A stretch of 64,000 bases of DNA from DALYJJ01 sp033763935 (GTDB lineage Bacteria > Acidobacteriota > Terriglobia > Bryobacterales > Bryobacteraceae), in the NCBI GenBank assembly GCA_033763935.1, contig JANRJO010000051.1, positions 85,148-149,147 on the forward strand, in the 5' to 3' direction. Position numbers and translations under genes: made by a program. The notes under the pieces were generated by a model, which did not search any database, had not been told where the DNA came from, and worked only from the letters and a program-made list of their open reading frames with translations. Below are positions 46,083 to 55,357 of the stretch, in pieces (positions within the stretch are counted from its first letter, which is position 1; each line of letters opens with the position of its first letter).

Positions 46083-46128
46083 CCCCCAAGTTTACCGCGC
46101 CGCGTCTCCTGCTCTCTTCTGCAGGCGG
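46083..46128. other. Point of strand-composition (GC-skew) reversal
   Basis: Left of this gap the plus strand is C-rich in genes of both orientations; right of it the plus strand is G-rich in genes of both orientations. Sampled 60-base lines: 24961 (plus gene) 29C/15G; 13681 (minus gene) 28C/11G; 50401 (minus gene) 29G/10C; 53101 (plus gene) 30G/10C. The switch occurs within a few hundred bases of this 46-bp gap. No DnaA-box cluster (TTATCCACA-like) or AT-rich unwinding region is visible. Confidence 0.75.
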
Positions 46129-47289
46129 CTATGCGGCAGGCAGCGCGAGGTCGCGCTCTTCTCCCTCAAGGTCGAGCTTGAGGGCGAGGAAGCCGAGGAG
46201 GTCTTTGAGGGCGACGATGGCAACGAGTTTTCCGCGTTCGACCACCATAAGGCGGCTTTGCTGGTTCTTGCTCATCTTGGCGAGGGCCTTGACGGCGTCG
46301 GCTTCGGGCGGGATGGTGTTGTCGAGAGAGCAGGGGCGGACCAGGTCTTCGACACGCCGGTCATCCCATTGTTCGCGGGGCACTGTTTTGATCTCGTCGG
46401 TGCTGATGCATCCGAGGAGGCGGCTGTCGCCGGCGGCGACGACCGGAAACACTTTGTGGTGGTAGCGGTAGACGTAGTTGTCGACGAGGTGGGAGACGGA
46501 GAGGTCGGGGGTCACGGCGACGACGTCGGTCTGCATGAAGCGGCTAACGGGTTCGCCTTCCAAGGCCTGGCGGACGAGGACCTGGCGGTACGACATCTCA
46601 GAGGCGTTACGGACGAACATGCCGATCAGGAACCACCATACGGCTCCGATGAAGTTGCCCGAGAAGAGTTGAAAGACGGACAGGATCATGAGCAGGATCC
46701 CGAAGGCTCCGCCGATGCGGGAGGCGATGCGGGTGGCTTTGGGAAGGCTGCCTTTGTAATGCCAGAGCGCCGCGCGGAGGACTCGGCCGCCGTCGAGGGG
46801 GAAGGCGGGCACCATGTTGAACAGTGCGAGGACGACGTTGATCCAGGCGAGGTAGGCGAGGACGCCGGTTACCGATTCGCGCCACGTATTCACGCCGGCG
46901 GCGTAGAGCAAGTAGCAGATGCCTCCCAGAAGGATGCTGGAGATCGGGCCGGCGATCGCCATGAGGAACTCCGATTTCGCGGTGTCGGGTTCGCGCTCCA
47001 TCTCGGCAACGCCGCCGAAGATGAACAAGGTGATGCCGCGCATGGGGATGTTGTAGCGGCGGGCGACGAGGGAGTGCGCGAGTTCGTGCCAGACGATGGA
47101 GACGAAGAGGCCGGCGGCGCCGGCGACGCCCATCGCCCAATAGGTGGCACGCGGGAGGCCGGGGTTCTGGAAGGGGAAAAAGCCGAGGGCGAGGGTCCAG
47201 GTGACGAGAAAGGCGAGCAGCAGCCAGCTAGGGTGCAGCCGAATCTCGAATCCGAAGATTGTGAAGAGCTTAAAGCCTCTGGTGAACAC
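46129..47289 (-). CDS. Site-2 protease family protein with CBS domains
   Basis: 386 aa from a GTG at 47289, which has GGAAGGGG eight bases upstream. The intramembrane zinc protease core has VWHELAHSLVARR (HExxH) near residue 65 and NMVPAFPLDGGRVLRAAL with the third metal ligand near 165. About six hydrophobic helices are visible. Two CBS motifs follow (FMQTDVVAVTPDLSVSHL, and VRPCSLDNTIPPEADAVKAL). Such Rip1/SpoIVFB-like proteases often cleave anti-sigma factors and sense ligands with the CBS pair. Substrate unknown. Confidence 0.9.
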   Translation of the reverse strand: MFTRGFKLFTIFGFEIRLHPSWLLLAFLVTWTLALGFFPFQNPGLPRATYWAMGVAGAAGLFVSIVWHELAHSLVARRYNIPMRGITLFIFGGVAEMEREPDTAKSEFLMAIAGPISSILLGGICYLLYAAGVNTWRESVTGVLAYLAWINVVLALFNMVPAFPLDGGRVLRAALWHYKGSLPKATRIASRIGGAFGILLMILSVFQLFSGNFIGAVWWFLIGMFVRNASEMSYRQVLVRQALEGEPVSRFMQTDVVAVTPDLSVSHLVDNYVYRYHHKVFPVVAAGDSRLLGCISTDEIKTVPREQWDDRRVEDLVRPCSLDNTIPPEADAVKALAKMSKNQQSRLMVVERGKLVAIVALKDLLGFLALKLDLEGEERDLALPAA

Positions 47290-47379
47290 GCGCGGGTCCC
47301 CTTCCGCTCGTGTGACGCGTGCAGGAGCGGGAGTGCGACACAGGATCGGCGTGGCGCGTGTCTTACATCGGGAGCGATT

Positions 47380-47874
47380 ATGACCAACCACGAGAACATC
47401 GCCAAGATTCGCGAGTTAATCAAAGATATTCGCGTTGCCATGTTGACGACCGTTGAACCGGACGGACATTTGCGGAGCCGGCCGATGGCGACGCAGACTA
47501 TGGAATTTGATGGGGATCTGTGGTTCTTCACCTATTGGCACTCCGGGAAGACGGAGGAAGTGCAGCGGGATCAGCGGGTGAACGTTTCGTATGCGAGTGA
47601 CGATGACAACCGGTATGTGTCCATCTCGGGAGTCGCCGAGGTGGTGCGGGATCGTGCGAAAGCGGAGCAATTGTGGAGCCCGGCGCTGAAGGCCTGGTTT
47701 CCCAAGGGGCTGGAGGATCCGGAACTGGCGCTGCTGCGGGTGGTGGCGGAACGGGCGGAGTATTGGGACGCTCCTTCGAGCACGGTGGTGAAGATGGTGG
47801 GGTTCACGAAGGCGGTGCTGACGGGAGAGCGGTACGATCCGGGCGAGAATCGCAAGCTGCAGTTGCAGCGATAA
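47380..47874 (+). CDS. Pyridoxamine 5'-phosphate oxidase family (general stress protein 26-like)
   Basis: 164 aa from the ATG at 47380 with GGGAG upstream. The split-barrel FMN fold is shown by IRVAMLTTVEPDGHLRSRPM near residue 18, FDGDLWFFTYWHSGKTEEV near 45 and VNVSYASDDDNRYVSISG near 68. PNPOx-like proteins of this size usually bind FMN or F420 and function in stress responses. It is divergent from the site-2 protease gene and 7 bp upstream of the DUF1080 gene. Confidence 0.88.
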   Translation: MTNHENIAKIRELIKDIRVAMLTTVEPDGHLRSRPMATQTMEFDGDLWFFTYWHSGKTEEVQRDQRVNVSYASDDDNRYVSISGVAEVVRDRAKAEQLWSPALKAWFPKGLEDPELALLRVVAERAEYWDAPSSTVVKMVGFTKAVLTGERYDPGENRKLQLQR

Positions 47875-47881
47875 TGAGCGA

Positions 47882-48988
47882 GTGCTGCGACTCTTTCTGC
47901 TGGCGCTTGCGCCTTTGATGTGTTGCGCGGAGTTCCGGCCGCTCTTCAACGGCCGGAACCTGGAGGGGTGGGTTCACGAAGGTCCGCGCATGAGCTTCTC
48001 TGCCGAGAAAGGGGAGTTGGTGGTGAGCGGCCGCGGCAACCCGCCCAACTGGCTGCGGACGGCGGCGGAGTACGAGGACTTCCGGCTGCGCTTTGAGTAC
48101 AAGCTCGAGGAGTGGGCGGAAGCGGGCGTGTACCTGCGGGCGCCGCGGGCGGGGTGGCCGTCGCGGGCGGGGTTGGGTTTGTTTCTGGCGCACGATTTTC
48201 ATCGCGAGGTGACGAAGTACGATACGGGGGCGCTGACGGGGGCGCTGCCGCCAGTGAAGAGGCCGGCGCCATCGTGGGGCGTGTGGCATTCGGTCGAGAT
48301 CGAGTTGGTGGGGGAGCGGCTGAAGGCGAAGGTGGACGACAGCGTGGTGCAGGACGTTGATCTGGCGGCCGACGCCGAGTTGCGGCAAAGGTTGAAGCGC
48401 GGGTATATCGGGTTTCCGGATTCAGGGTACGGGTGGCGGCTGCGGAATATCGAGATCGAAGAGCTGGGGTCGCCGACGAAGTTTCTGGAGCCGTTTGACA
48501 GGCGGACGTTGAACGGGTGGCGGCTGCGGAACGAGGGCATGTGGAGCGTGCGGGACGGAGCGATCTATGGAGCGAACGGGCACGGCATCCTGTATGCTCC
48601 TACACCGGAGTTACTCAATTTCGAGCTGACAATGTTAGTACGGAGTCATAACCAGGTCAACAGTGGAGTGTTCCTGCGCGGGGACGTAGAGGGGCCGCGG
48701 CGTGGGTTCGAGGTGCAGATTTACTCGCCCTTGGATACGGTGTTTCCGACGGGGAGTATCTATAACCTGGCACGAAGTAAAGTCAGCGCGGAGTATGACG
48801 GGCGGTGGTTTCTGATGCAGATTCGCGTGGAGGGGCCGCGGTGCGTGGTGCGGCTGGACGGAGAGACGGTGGCCGAGTACGAGCGGCTATCCGGCGAGGC
48901 GTTGAAACCGGGGCGGATCGGGCTTCAGATTCACCGCGAGGACTCGGCCGTGGAGTTCAAGGATTTGCGGATTCGGGTGCTTCCTTAA
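47882..48988 (+). CDS. DUF1080 (3-keto-disaccharide hydrolase type) protein, two domains
   Basis: 368 aa from a GTG at 47882; signal peptide MLRLFLLALAPLMCCA. Two DUF1080 (concanavalin-like) domains in tandem: FRPLFNGRNLEGWVHEGPRM at residue 19 onward, and FLEPFDRRTLNGWRLRNEG near 205, each with the FxxGxxLxGW opening and the RFEYKL / GVYLRAPR or GVFLRGDVEGP strands. The family is secreted and has members that hydrolyse 3-keto-glycosides. Its end overlaps the convergent sulfatase gene by 32 bp. Confidence 0.88.
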   Translation: MLRLFLLALAPLMCCAEFRPLFNGRNLEGWVHEGPRMSFSAEKGELVVSGRGNPPNWLRTAAEYEDFRLRFEYKLEEWAEAGVYLRAPRAGWPSRAGLGLFLAHDFHREVTKYDTGALTGALPPVKRPAPSWGVWHSVEIELVGERLKAKVDDSVVQDVDLAADAELRQRLKRGYIGFPDSGYGWRLRNIEIEELGSPTKFLEPFDRRTLNGWRLRNEGMWSVRDGAIYGANGHGILYAPTPELLNFELTMLVRSHNQVNSGVFLRGDVEGPRRGFEVQIYSPLDTVFPTGSIYNLARSKVSAEYDGRWFLMQIRVEGPRCVVRLDGETVAEYERLSGEALKPGRIGLQIHREDSAVEFKDLRIRVLP

Positions 48989-50311
48989 TGGGGAAGAGTT
49001 GGGAATCCGTGCGCGCCTGAGCGAGGATGGCTTCGATGCGGCGGACGATGTCGGGGTGCCGCGCCGCGACGTTTTCGGCTTCACCGACGTCCTTCGCGAG
49101 ATTGTAGAGTTCGATGGGCTCGCGGCTGCCTAAACGGACGCCTTTCCAGTCGCCCATGCGGACGGCCTGATGGAAGCCGCGCTCGTGGAACTCCCAGTAG
49201 AAGTATTCGTGCTGTTTCGCCGGCTTGCCGAAGAGGGCGGGTGCGAAGGAGAGTCCGTCGAGGTTCGAGGGGGCGTCGATGCCGGCGAGGTCGCAGGCGG
49301 TGGGGAGAAAGTCCCAGAAAGCCCAGGGGTGATTGCTCACTTGGGCTGGTTGCACGCGTCCGGGCCACCAGGCAAGGCCGGGGACGCGGATGCCGCCCTC
49401 GTAGAGGTCGCGCTTGATGCCGCGCAGAGGGCCCGTGCTTTTGAAGAACGCGGGGTCGTGGCCGCCTTCCTGGTGCGGGCCGTTATCGCTGGTGAAGAGC
49501 ACGAGCGTGTTCTCCGCCTGGCCGTTCTGTTTCAGGGCGGCGAGGAGGCGGCCGATGTCGCGGTCCATCCGGGTGATCATGGCGGCGAAGTTGCGCTCCT
49601 GCTGCGGCCAACTCTTGCCCTTGTAGGGGGCGTCGTCGGGGACCTCCATGCCATTGCCGGTGTCGCGGCCCACTTCGTTGTTTGCGTGGGGGATGGTGTA
49701 GCAGAGGTGGAGAAAGAAGGGATCGGGATTCTTGTTGATGAAGTCGAGGGCGCGTCGGGTGAATAAGTCGGGGGCGTACGTGGTCTTCTTCGCGCCGAAG
49801 TTACCGCTGACGAGGAATTCGCGGTCGTTTTCGAGTAAGTGCTCGGGGTAGTAGGTGTGGGCGTGCACCTGGCTGAAGAAGCCGAACCAGTCGTCGAAAC
49901 CGCGGCGCGTGGGATAGCCGGCGGTGCCGAGGCCGCCCAAGGACCATTTGCCGTAGAGGGCGGTGAGTAGCCGGCCTTTTTCAGGAGTTCCGTGACAGTG
50001 ATGTCCTCGGGAAGGAGATGGACGTCGCGGCCGGCATTGCCTCGGACGCGGGAGTGGCCTGTGTGGAGGCCGGTCATCAGGCAGCCGCGGGAAGGCGCGC
50101 AGACGGTGCTGCCGGCGTAGGTTTGGGTGAAGCGCATGCCTTCGGCGGCCATGCGGTCGAGGTTCGGGGTCTGAATGTCTCGCTGGCCGTAGCAGCCGAC
50201 GTCAGCCCAGGCGAGGTCATCGGCGAGGATGAGGACGATATTCGGCTTGGTGCGGGCCTGTGCCGTGAGAGGAGCGGCGGCTACGGTTGACAGAAACGTG
50301 CGGCGATTCAC
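48957..50311 (-). pseudogene. Sulfatase, Tat-exported, split by a one-base frameshift
   Basis: The 5' part (from 50311) has a Tat leader (NRRTFLSTVAAAPLTAQ), the metal motif NIVLILADDLAWADVGCYG and the formylglycine site CAPSRGCLMTG. The frame changes at about 49964-49967, right after ELLKKAGY. The 3' part continues in another frame (LYGKWSLGGLGTAGYP, VLFTSDNGPHQEGG, RDLYEGGIRVPGLAWWP) to the stop at 48957. Restoring one C in the codon after GGY rejoins the two. Either the strain carries a recent mutation or the base was missed. Substrate unknown. Confidence 0.85.
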
Positions 50312-50320
50312 GCCCCTACT

Positions 50321-50779
50321 CTATCGCGCCGAGGCGGCTTCAAGAGCGTCCGCGCCAAGGAGGCGCTGGGCCATCGGGAAGAGGACGTTGTCTTCCTTGT
50401 AGATGTGATGGCGGAGCATGTCGATGTAGGCCGTGGCGCGGGAGCGGATGAGGTCGCGTGCGGCGGGGTCGCCTTCGGCGGCGGCGGGGAGGTTGGCGCG
50501 GATGGCAGCGAGATAGGCCCGGCCGGTTTCGTGTTCGTGGAGCATGCAGTCGACGGGGCCGCCGGGGCTTGGGAGGCCGGCTGCGATCATGGCGGGGAAG
50601 AGGAGGTCTTCTTCTTTGTGATGATGCCGGGTGTCGGCGAAGTCGCGGAAGAAGTCGAGGGCTTCGGTCAGGAAAGCAGCGGGGAATTCGCCGGCGGTTT
50701 CAAGGGCGTTGATCCGGGTTTCGAGGGCGGTGAGCATCTGTTCAATGACGCGGTGCTCGTCCATCAGTTGTTGAATCAT
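50321..50779 (-). CDS. Hemerythrin domain protein
   Basis: 152 aa from the ATG at 50779, which has GGAGG five bases upstream; two further in-frame ATG codons lie just upstream. The di-iron ligands are visible: H in MDEHRVIEQ, HHHKEEDLLF near residue 50, HEHETGR near 80 and HHIYKEDNVLF near 122. It is a four-helix oxygen- or NO-binding protein of the cytoplasm. It is divergent from a second hemerythrin gene with a 64-bp shared upstream region. Confidence 0.9.
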   Translation of the reverse strand: MIQQLMDEHRVIEQMLTALETRINALETAGEFPAAFLTEALDFFRDFADTRHHHKEEDLLFPAMIAAGLPSPGGPVDCMLHEHETGRAYLAAIRANLPAAAEGDPAARDLIRSRATAYIDMLRHHIYKEDNVLFPMAQRLLGADALEAASAR

Positions 50780-50843
50780 TCTCGCCTCCATGCCCATGAT
50801 GGAGGGGACGAAGCGACGTGTCGGTGATCGCAGTCACACCAGC

Positions 50844-51359
50844 ATGATTGGAATCAAAGATCTGATACAGGGCGGGGCGAAGGCTCCGGAAGGGCCGCTG
50901 GAACACCTGCAGGCGTGCCACCGCCGGATTGAGGACCGGCTGGCTACGTTGGAGCGGGCAGGGGAGGCGTTGGAGAGGTGTCCGGCGGAGGCGGTGGATG
51001 CGATCCTGAAGTCGATCGAGTTCTTTGATCGAAACGGGGTGTGGCACACAGAGGATGAGGAGCAGAGCGTATTTCCGCGGCTGCTCGAGAGGTTGTCGGC
51101 GGACGAGGCGGCAACGCTCCGGCGGCTGGAAGAGGAGCACGAGCGGGCGGAGGAGCTGCACCAGCGGTTGAAGACACTGGTGACGGCTCTGCCGTGGGCG
51201 GCGGAGGAGTTTCGCGGGTGCGTGCGGGAGCTGGCGGCGCTCTATCGGGCGCACATCGAGGTGGAGGATTCCGAGTTGATGGCGGCCGCGCAACGGGTGT
51301 TGACGGCCGACGAGTTGGAGGCGATCGGGGCGGAGATGAAGGAGCGGCGGAAGCCCTAG
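50844..51359 (+). CDS. Hemerythrin-like HHE domain protein
   Basis: 171 aa from the ATG at 50844. Metal-ligand positions: H in LQACHRRIEDRL, WHTEDEEQSVFPRL near residue 68, EEHERAEELH near 100 and YRAHIEVEDSELM near 140. It differs clearly from the divergent paralogue at 50321-50779, so this is not a recent duplication. Its stop codon is directly followed by the ATG of a HAD phosphatase gene, so it is probably co-transcribed with that gene and the methyltransferase. Confidence 0.87.
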   Translation: MIGIKDLIQGGAKAPEGPLEHLQACHRRIEDRLATLERAGEALERCPAEAVDAILKSIEFFDRNGVWHTEDEEQSVFPRLLERLSADEAATLRRLEEEHERAEELHQRLKTLVTALPWAAEEFRGCVRELAALYRAHIEVEDSELMAAAQRVLTADELEAIGAEMKERRKP

Positions 51360-52058
51360 ATGGCGGCGCGGGCGCTGGTGTTGTTTGACATCGATGGGAC
51401 GCTGGTACGGAGGGCGGGGCCTCATCATCGAGAGGCGTTGATTGAGGCGGTGCGGTGTGTCACGGGGTTCGAGACGACCACCGATCACATTCCGGTGCAG
51501 GGGATGCTGGACGGGGACATCATTGCCTGGATGCTGCGGGATGCCGGCGTTTCGCAGGCGGCGGCGCAGAGGTTGCTGCCGCGGATTGTGGCGGTAGCCC
51601 AGCGGCACTACGTGAGACGATGCCCGGATCTGACGCAGAAGGTGTGTCCGGGGGCGCGGCTGGCGCTGGCGCGTGTCGTGCGGCACGGCGCGCTGACGGG
51701 GCTGGTGACGGGGAACCTGACGCGGATCGGCTGGAAGAAGATGGAGCGCGCGGGACTGCGGCGGTACTTGCGGTTCGGCGCCTTCGCCGAGATGGCGAAA
51801 GATCGGGCGGGGCTAGCACGGATGGCGGTGGCGCGGGCGCGGAGCGAAGGGTGGATTGACGGGCGGACGGCGGTGACGCTGATCGGGGATCATCCGAACG
51901 ATATCCTGGCGGCGCGGGCGAACGGGATTCAGTCGATTGCGGTGGCGACGGGGGTGGTTGCGGCGGAGGAGTTGCGGGAGTACGCGCCCGACGTGCTATT
52001 GGAGGATCTGCGCGGGCTGCGGGTGGGGATGGTGATGCCGCGAAACGGGAGAGAATGA
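51360..52058 (+). CDS. HAD superfamily hydrolase
   Basis: 232-aa phosphatase-like protein. Motif I is LVLFDIDGTLVRRAG with the nucleophilic aspartate near residue 9. Motif II is in the LTGLVTGNLTRIG region near 112, and motif IV reads VTLIGDHPNDILAARANG near 177. The cap is the small alpha-helical type. It begins right after the hemerythrin stop and overlaps the methyltransferase start by 4 bp. Phosphate substrate unknown. Confidence 0.88.
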   Translation: MAARALVLFDIDGTLVRRAGPHHREALIEAVRCVTGFETTTDHIPVQGMLDGDIIAWMLRDAGVSQAAAQRLLPRIVAVAQRHYVRRCPDLTQKVCPGARLALARVVRHGALTGLVTGNLTRIGWKKMERAGLRRYLRFGAFAEMAKDRAGLARMAVARARSEGWIDGRTAVTLIGDHPNDILAARANGIQSIAVATGVVAAEELREYAPDVLLEDLRGLRVGMVMPRNGRE

Positions 52059-53491
52059 GCGTAGTGGAAGCACAGAGCATTGCGGTAAAGCGTGCGCAGG
52101 TGGAATTTCACAACTTCGCCTCGCTGGGGGAGCCGGAGCGCGCGCTGGCCGCTTACAGCGAGGAGAATCAGCGGCGGGGGGCGGTGATTCGGGCGCACGC
52201 GGAGTTCATCGGCGAGATGACGCCGTTTGCGGAGATCGGGTCGAACGCGGGTCATACGAGTTACATGCTGGCGAACGAGTTCGGGGCGGATGGGTTTGCC
52301 CTGGATATTTCGGCCGATTCGCTGCGGCATGGAATTGCGCTCAAGGAATTGTGGAGGCTGGAGCGCGAGCCGGTGCGGGTGGCGGGCGATGCGCTGAACC
52401 TACCCTTTGCCGATGGGTCGCTGCGATGTGTGCTGGCGTTCCAGATGCTCAGCCAGTTCATGGACATCGAGCAGGTGTTCCTGGAAGTGAAGCGGGTGCT
52501 GGCTCCGGGTGGTGTGTTTATCTTTGCGGAGGAGCCGCTGCGGCGGAAGCTATCGCTGCGGCTGTACCGGTGTCCGTACTACGACACTATGAAGCCGTGG
52601 GAGCGGAAGCTCTACGACTGGGGACTGCTGGGGTACCTGGTGCGGGACGTAATCGGCGCTCACCAGGAGGAGAGTTTCGGGATTCGGCAGAATCACCGGA
52701 TGAATCTTGGCGATTGGCACGCGCTGATCACCAAGCATTTTGTGGAGCACCGGTATCAGTTGTTCGTGCCTCAGCGGGGGTGGGGAGAGCGGGTTGCGTA
52801 CCGGGCGGCGCGGGCGTTGGACAGGCATGGGTCGGAGTGGGTGCCGGCGCGGCTGTTGGGCGGGACGCTGGCGGCGATTTGCCGGAAGGAAGGCTCCGCG
52901 CGCGGTGTCGCCTGGGGGGCATTCGAACAGTTGCTGCGGTGTCCGGATTGCCATACTGCGCCGATGGGACGTGGTGCGGACGACGGGTTACGGTGCGGGA
53001 CGTGCGGATACGAATCGCCCCATGAGGGCGGAGTGTTCAACCTGTTGCCGTCGGCGGACAAGAAGGAGTTGTATCCGGGGGACCGGGCGGACGTGTTGGA
53101 CTTCAGTCTGCCGGGGCATGCGGAGCGGTTGGGCGAGGGGTGGTACGAGTTGGAGGGTGTGTACGGGAACAAGTACCGGTGGATGGGGCGGCGGGCGGTG
53201 GCGCGGCTGACGTCGTTGCGCGGCGGGCAGCAGAAACTGCGGGTGCGGGGGTATGCGAGCGAGCGGTCGTTTGCGGCTGGGGAGCCGGTGCGGGTGGGGT
53301 TGACGGTGAACGGGGAGCGGCTCGAGGAGTGGGTGCTCGAGCGGCACGGATTATTCGTGCTGGAAGCGGATGTGCGGGAAGCCGCGGAGTACGAGGTGGG
53401 GATTGAGGCTTCGCCGGTGTGGGCGGTGCCGGAGGACGATCGGCAGTTGACGGTGAACGTGAGCATGGTGCGGCTGGCGCCGCGGGATTAG
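52055..53491 (+). CDS. Multidomain SAM methyltransferase with zinc ribbon and C-terminal beta domain
   Basis: 478 aa, coupled to the HAD gene by ATGA. Residues 45-160 are a class I methyltransferase: motif I FAEIGSNAGHTSYML, then FALDISADSL, GDALNLPFADGSLRCVLAFQM and PGGVFIFAEEP. Residues 280-330 hold a Trm112-like zinc ribbon (CPDCHTAPMG and CGTCGYESPHEGGVFNLL). The last ~130 residues are a beta-rich domain (LRVRGYASERSF, GEPVRVGLTVNGERLEEWVL) that looks like a carbohydrate-binding fold. Substrate unknown; a cell-surface glycan acceptor is plausible. Confidence 0.8.
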   Translation: MSVVEAQSIAVKRAQVEFHNFASLGEPERALAAYSEENQRRGAVIRAHAEFIGEMTPFAEIGSNAGHTSYMLANEFGADGFALDISADSLRHGIALKELWRLEREPVRVAGDALNLPFADGSLRCVLAFQMLSQFMDIEQVFLEVKRVLAPGGVFIFAEEPLRRKLSLRLYRCPYYDTMKPWERKLYDWGLLGYLVRDVIGAHQEESFGIRQNHRMNLGDWHALITKHFVEHRYQLFVPQRGWGERVAYRAARALDRHGSEWVPARLLGGTLAAICRKEGSARGVAWGAFEQLLRCPDCHTAPMGRGADDGLRCGTCGYESPHEGGVFNLLPSADKKELYPGDRADVLDFSLPGHAERLGEGWYELEGVYGNKYRWMGRRAVARLTSLRGGQQKLRVRGYASERSFAAGEPVRVGLTVNGERLEEWVLERHGLFVLEADVREAAEYEVGIEASPVWAVPEDDRQLTVNVSMVRLAPRD

Positions 53492-53492
53492 A

Positions 53493-53509
53493 GTTAGCAA
53501 TTTGCTAAC
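53493..53509. promoter_or_regulatory. Palindromic operator of the higBA pair
   Basis: GTTAGCAATTTGCTAAC is a perfect 8+8 palindrome around one central T. It starts 2 bp after the preceding stop codon and ends 8 bp before the TTG start of higB. This is the expected place for autorepression by the HigA antitoxin. Confidence 0.75.
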
Positions 53510-53517
53510 ATATCCGG

Positions 53518-53808
53518 TTGAGGGTGATCAGCAAGCCGAGGCTCATGAAGGCGGCGTCCGTAGCGGGCCAGACCGATCGTACCGAGGCGTGGTACCGGCT
53601 CGCGAAAGCCGCTCGTTGGGGATCCTTCGTAGAGGTTCGTCGCACATTTCCTTCAGCGGACCAGATAGGCAGCGTATTGATCTTTGACCTCGGGCGGAAT
53701 CACCGATTGATCGTGCGGGTGAACTACCGGCAACAAAAGTTGTTCTTCAAAGCGCTGCTGACGCACCAGGAGTATGACCGTAAGGAGTGGATGAAATGGG
53801 CTCGGTAG
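53518..53808 (+). CDS. higB: HigB-type mRNA interferase toxin
   Basis: 96 aa from a TTG at 53518. The protein reads in the pattern of the HigB/RelE-like family: MRVISKPRLMK, then AWYRLAKAARWGSFVEVRRTFPSADQIGSVLIFDLGRN in two blocks, RLIVRVNYRQQKLFFKALLTH, and the C-terminal EYDRKEW. Arg and Lys residues in the last blocks are the expected catalytic set for ribosome-dependent mRNA cleavage. The end overlaps the antitoxin gene. The operator lies just upstream. Confidence 0.9.
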   Translation: MRVISKPRLMKAASVAGQTDRTEAWYRLAKAARWGSFVEVRRTFPSADQIGSVLIFDLGRNHRLIVRVNYRQQKLFFKALLTHQEYDRKEWMKWAR

Positions 53809-54200
53809 CGAAGGTTGACCGGTGCGACGACTATGGCGCGCTGTTGGCGAGGTACCGCCCGAGAGTCATTCATACGAAGCGAGAATACGAGCGCCTTGTG
53901 CAGTTGTTGGAGGATTTGGACTTCGCTGAGCGGGAGCTGACCAAGGATGAGCAGATCTTTTCAGAGTTGTTGACGCGACTGCTTTTGGATTACGAGGACC
54001 GGACCGTAAAGATCAAGCATCCCACGCCCGCAGGGATGCTGAAGTTCCTCATGGAACAGCACGGGCTGCGGCAGATGGATTTGGTGGGGTTGGTGGGTTC
54101 ACGGGCACTGGTCTCGCAGTTGGTCAACGGGAAGCGAGGTATCAGCAAGGACATAGCGAAGAAGCTGGCCGCACGGTTTGGAGTGTCAGCAGAGGTGTTT

Positions 54201-54206
<6 letters not shown>
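53796..54206 (+). CDS. higA: HigA-type antitoxin with C-terminal HTH
   Basis: 136 aa from the ATG at 53796, with AAGGAG nine bases upstream inside higB. The N-terminal half is helical and charged (EYERLVQLLEDLDFAERELTK). The C-terminal HTH_XRE domain reads LKFLMEQHGLRQMDLVG, SRALVSQLVNGKRGISKDIAKKLAARFGVSAEVFL in two parts. It should neutralise HigB and repress the operon through the palindrome at 53493-53509. Its end overlaps the convergent acyl-CoA dehydrogenase gene by 6 bp. Confidence 0.9.
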
Positions 54207-55352
<1,146 letters not shown>

Positions 55353-55357
55353 CGGTG

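Noticed and set aside
46083..46128. Replication origin at the skew switch
   Set aside because: Only 46 bp between two same-strand genes, no DnaA boxes, no AT-rich region and no dnaA/dnaN nearby; kept as an unexplained skew step, not annotated as oriC.
46024..47379. Long N-terminal extension in frame with the PNPOx-like protein
   Set aside because: It runs antisense through the site-2 protease gene and has no family features; the ATG at 47380 with a ribosome-binding site fits the family start.
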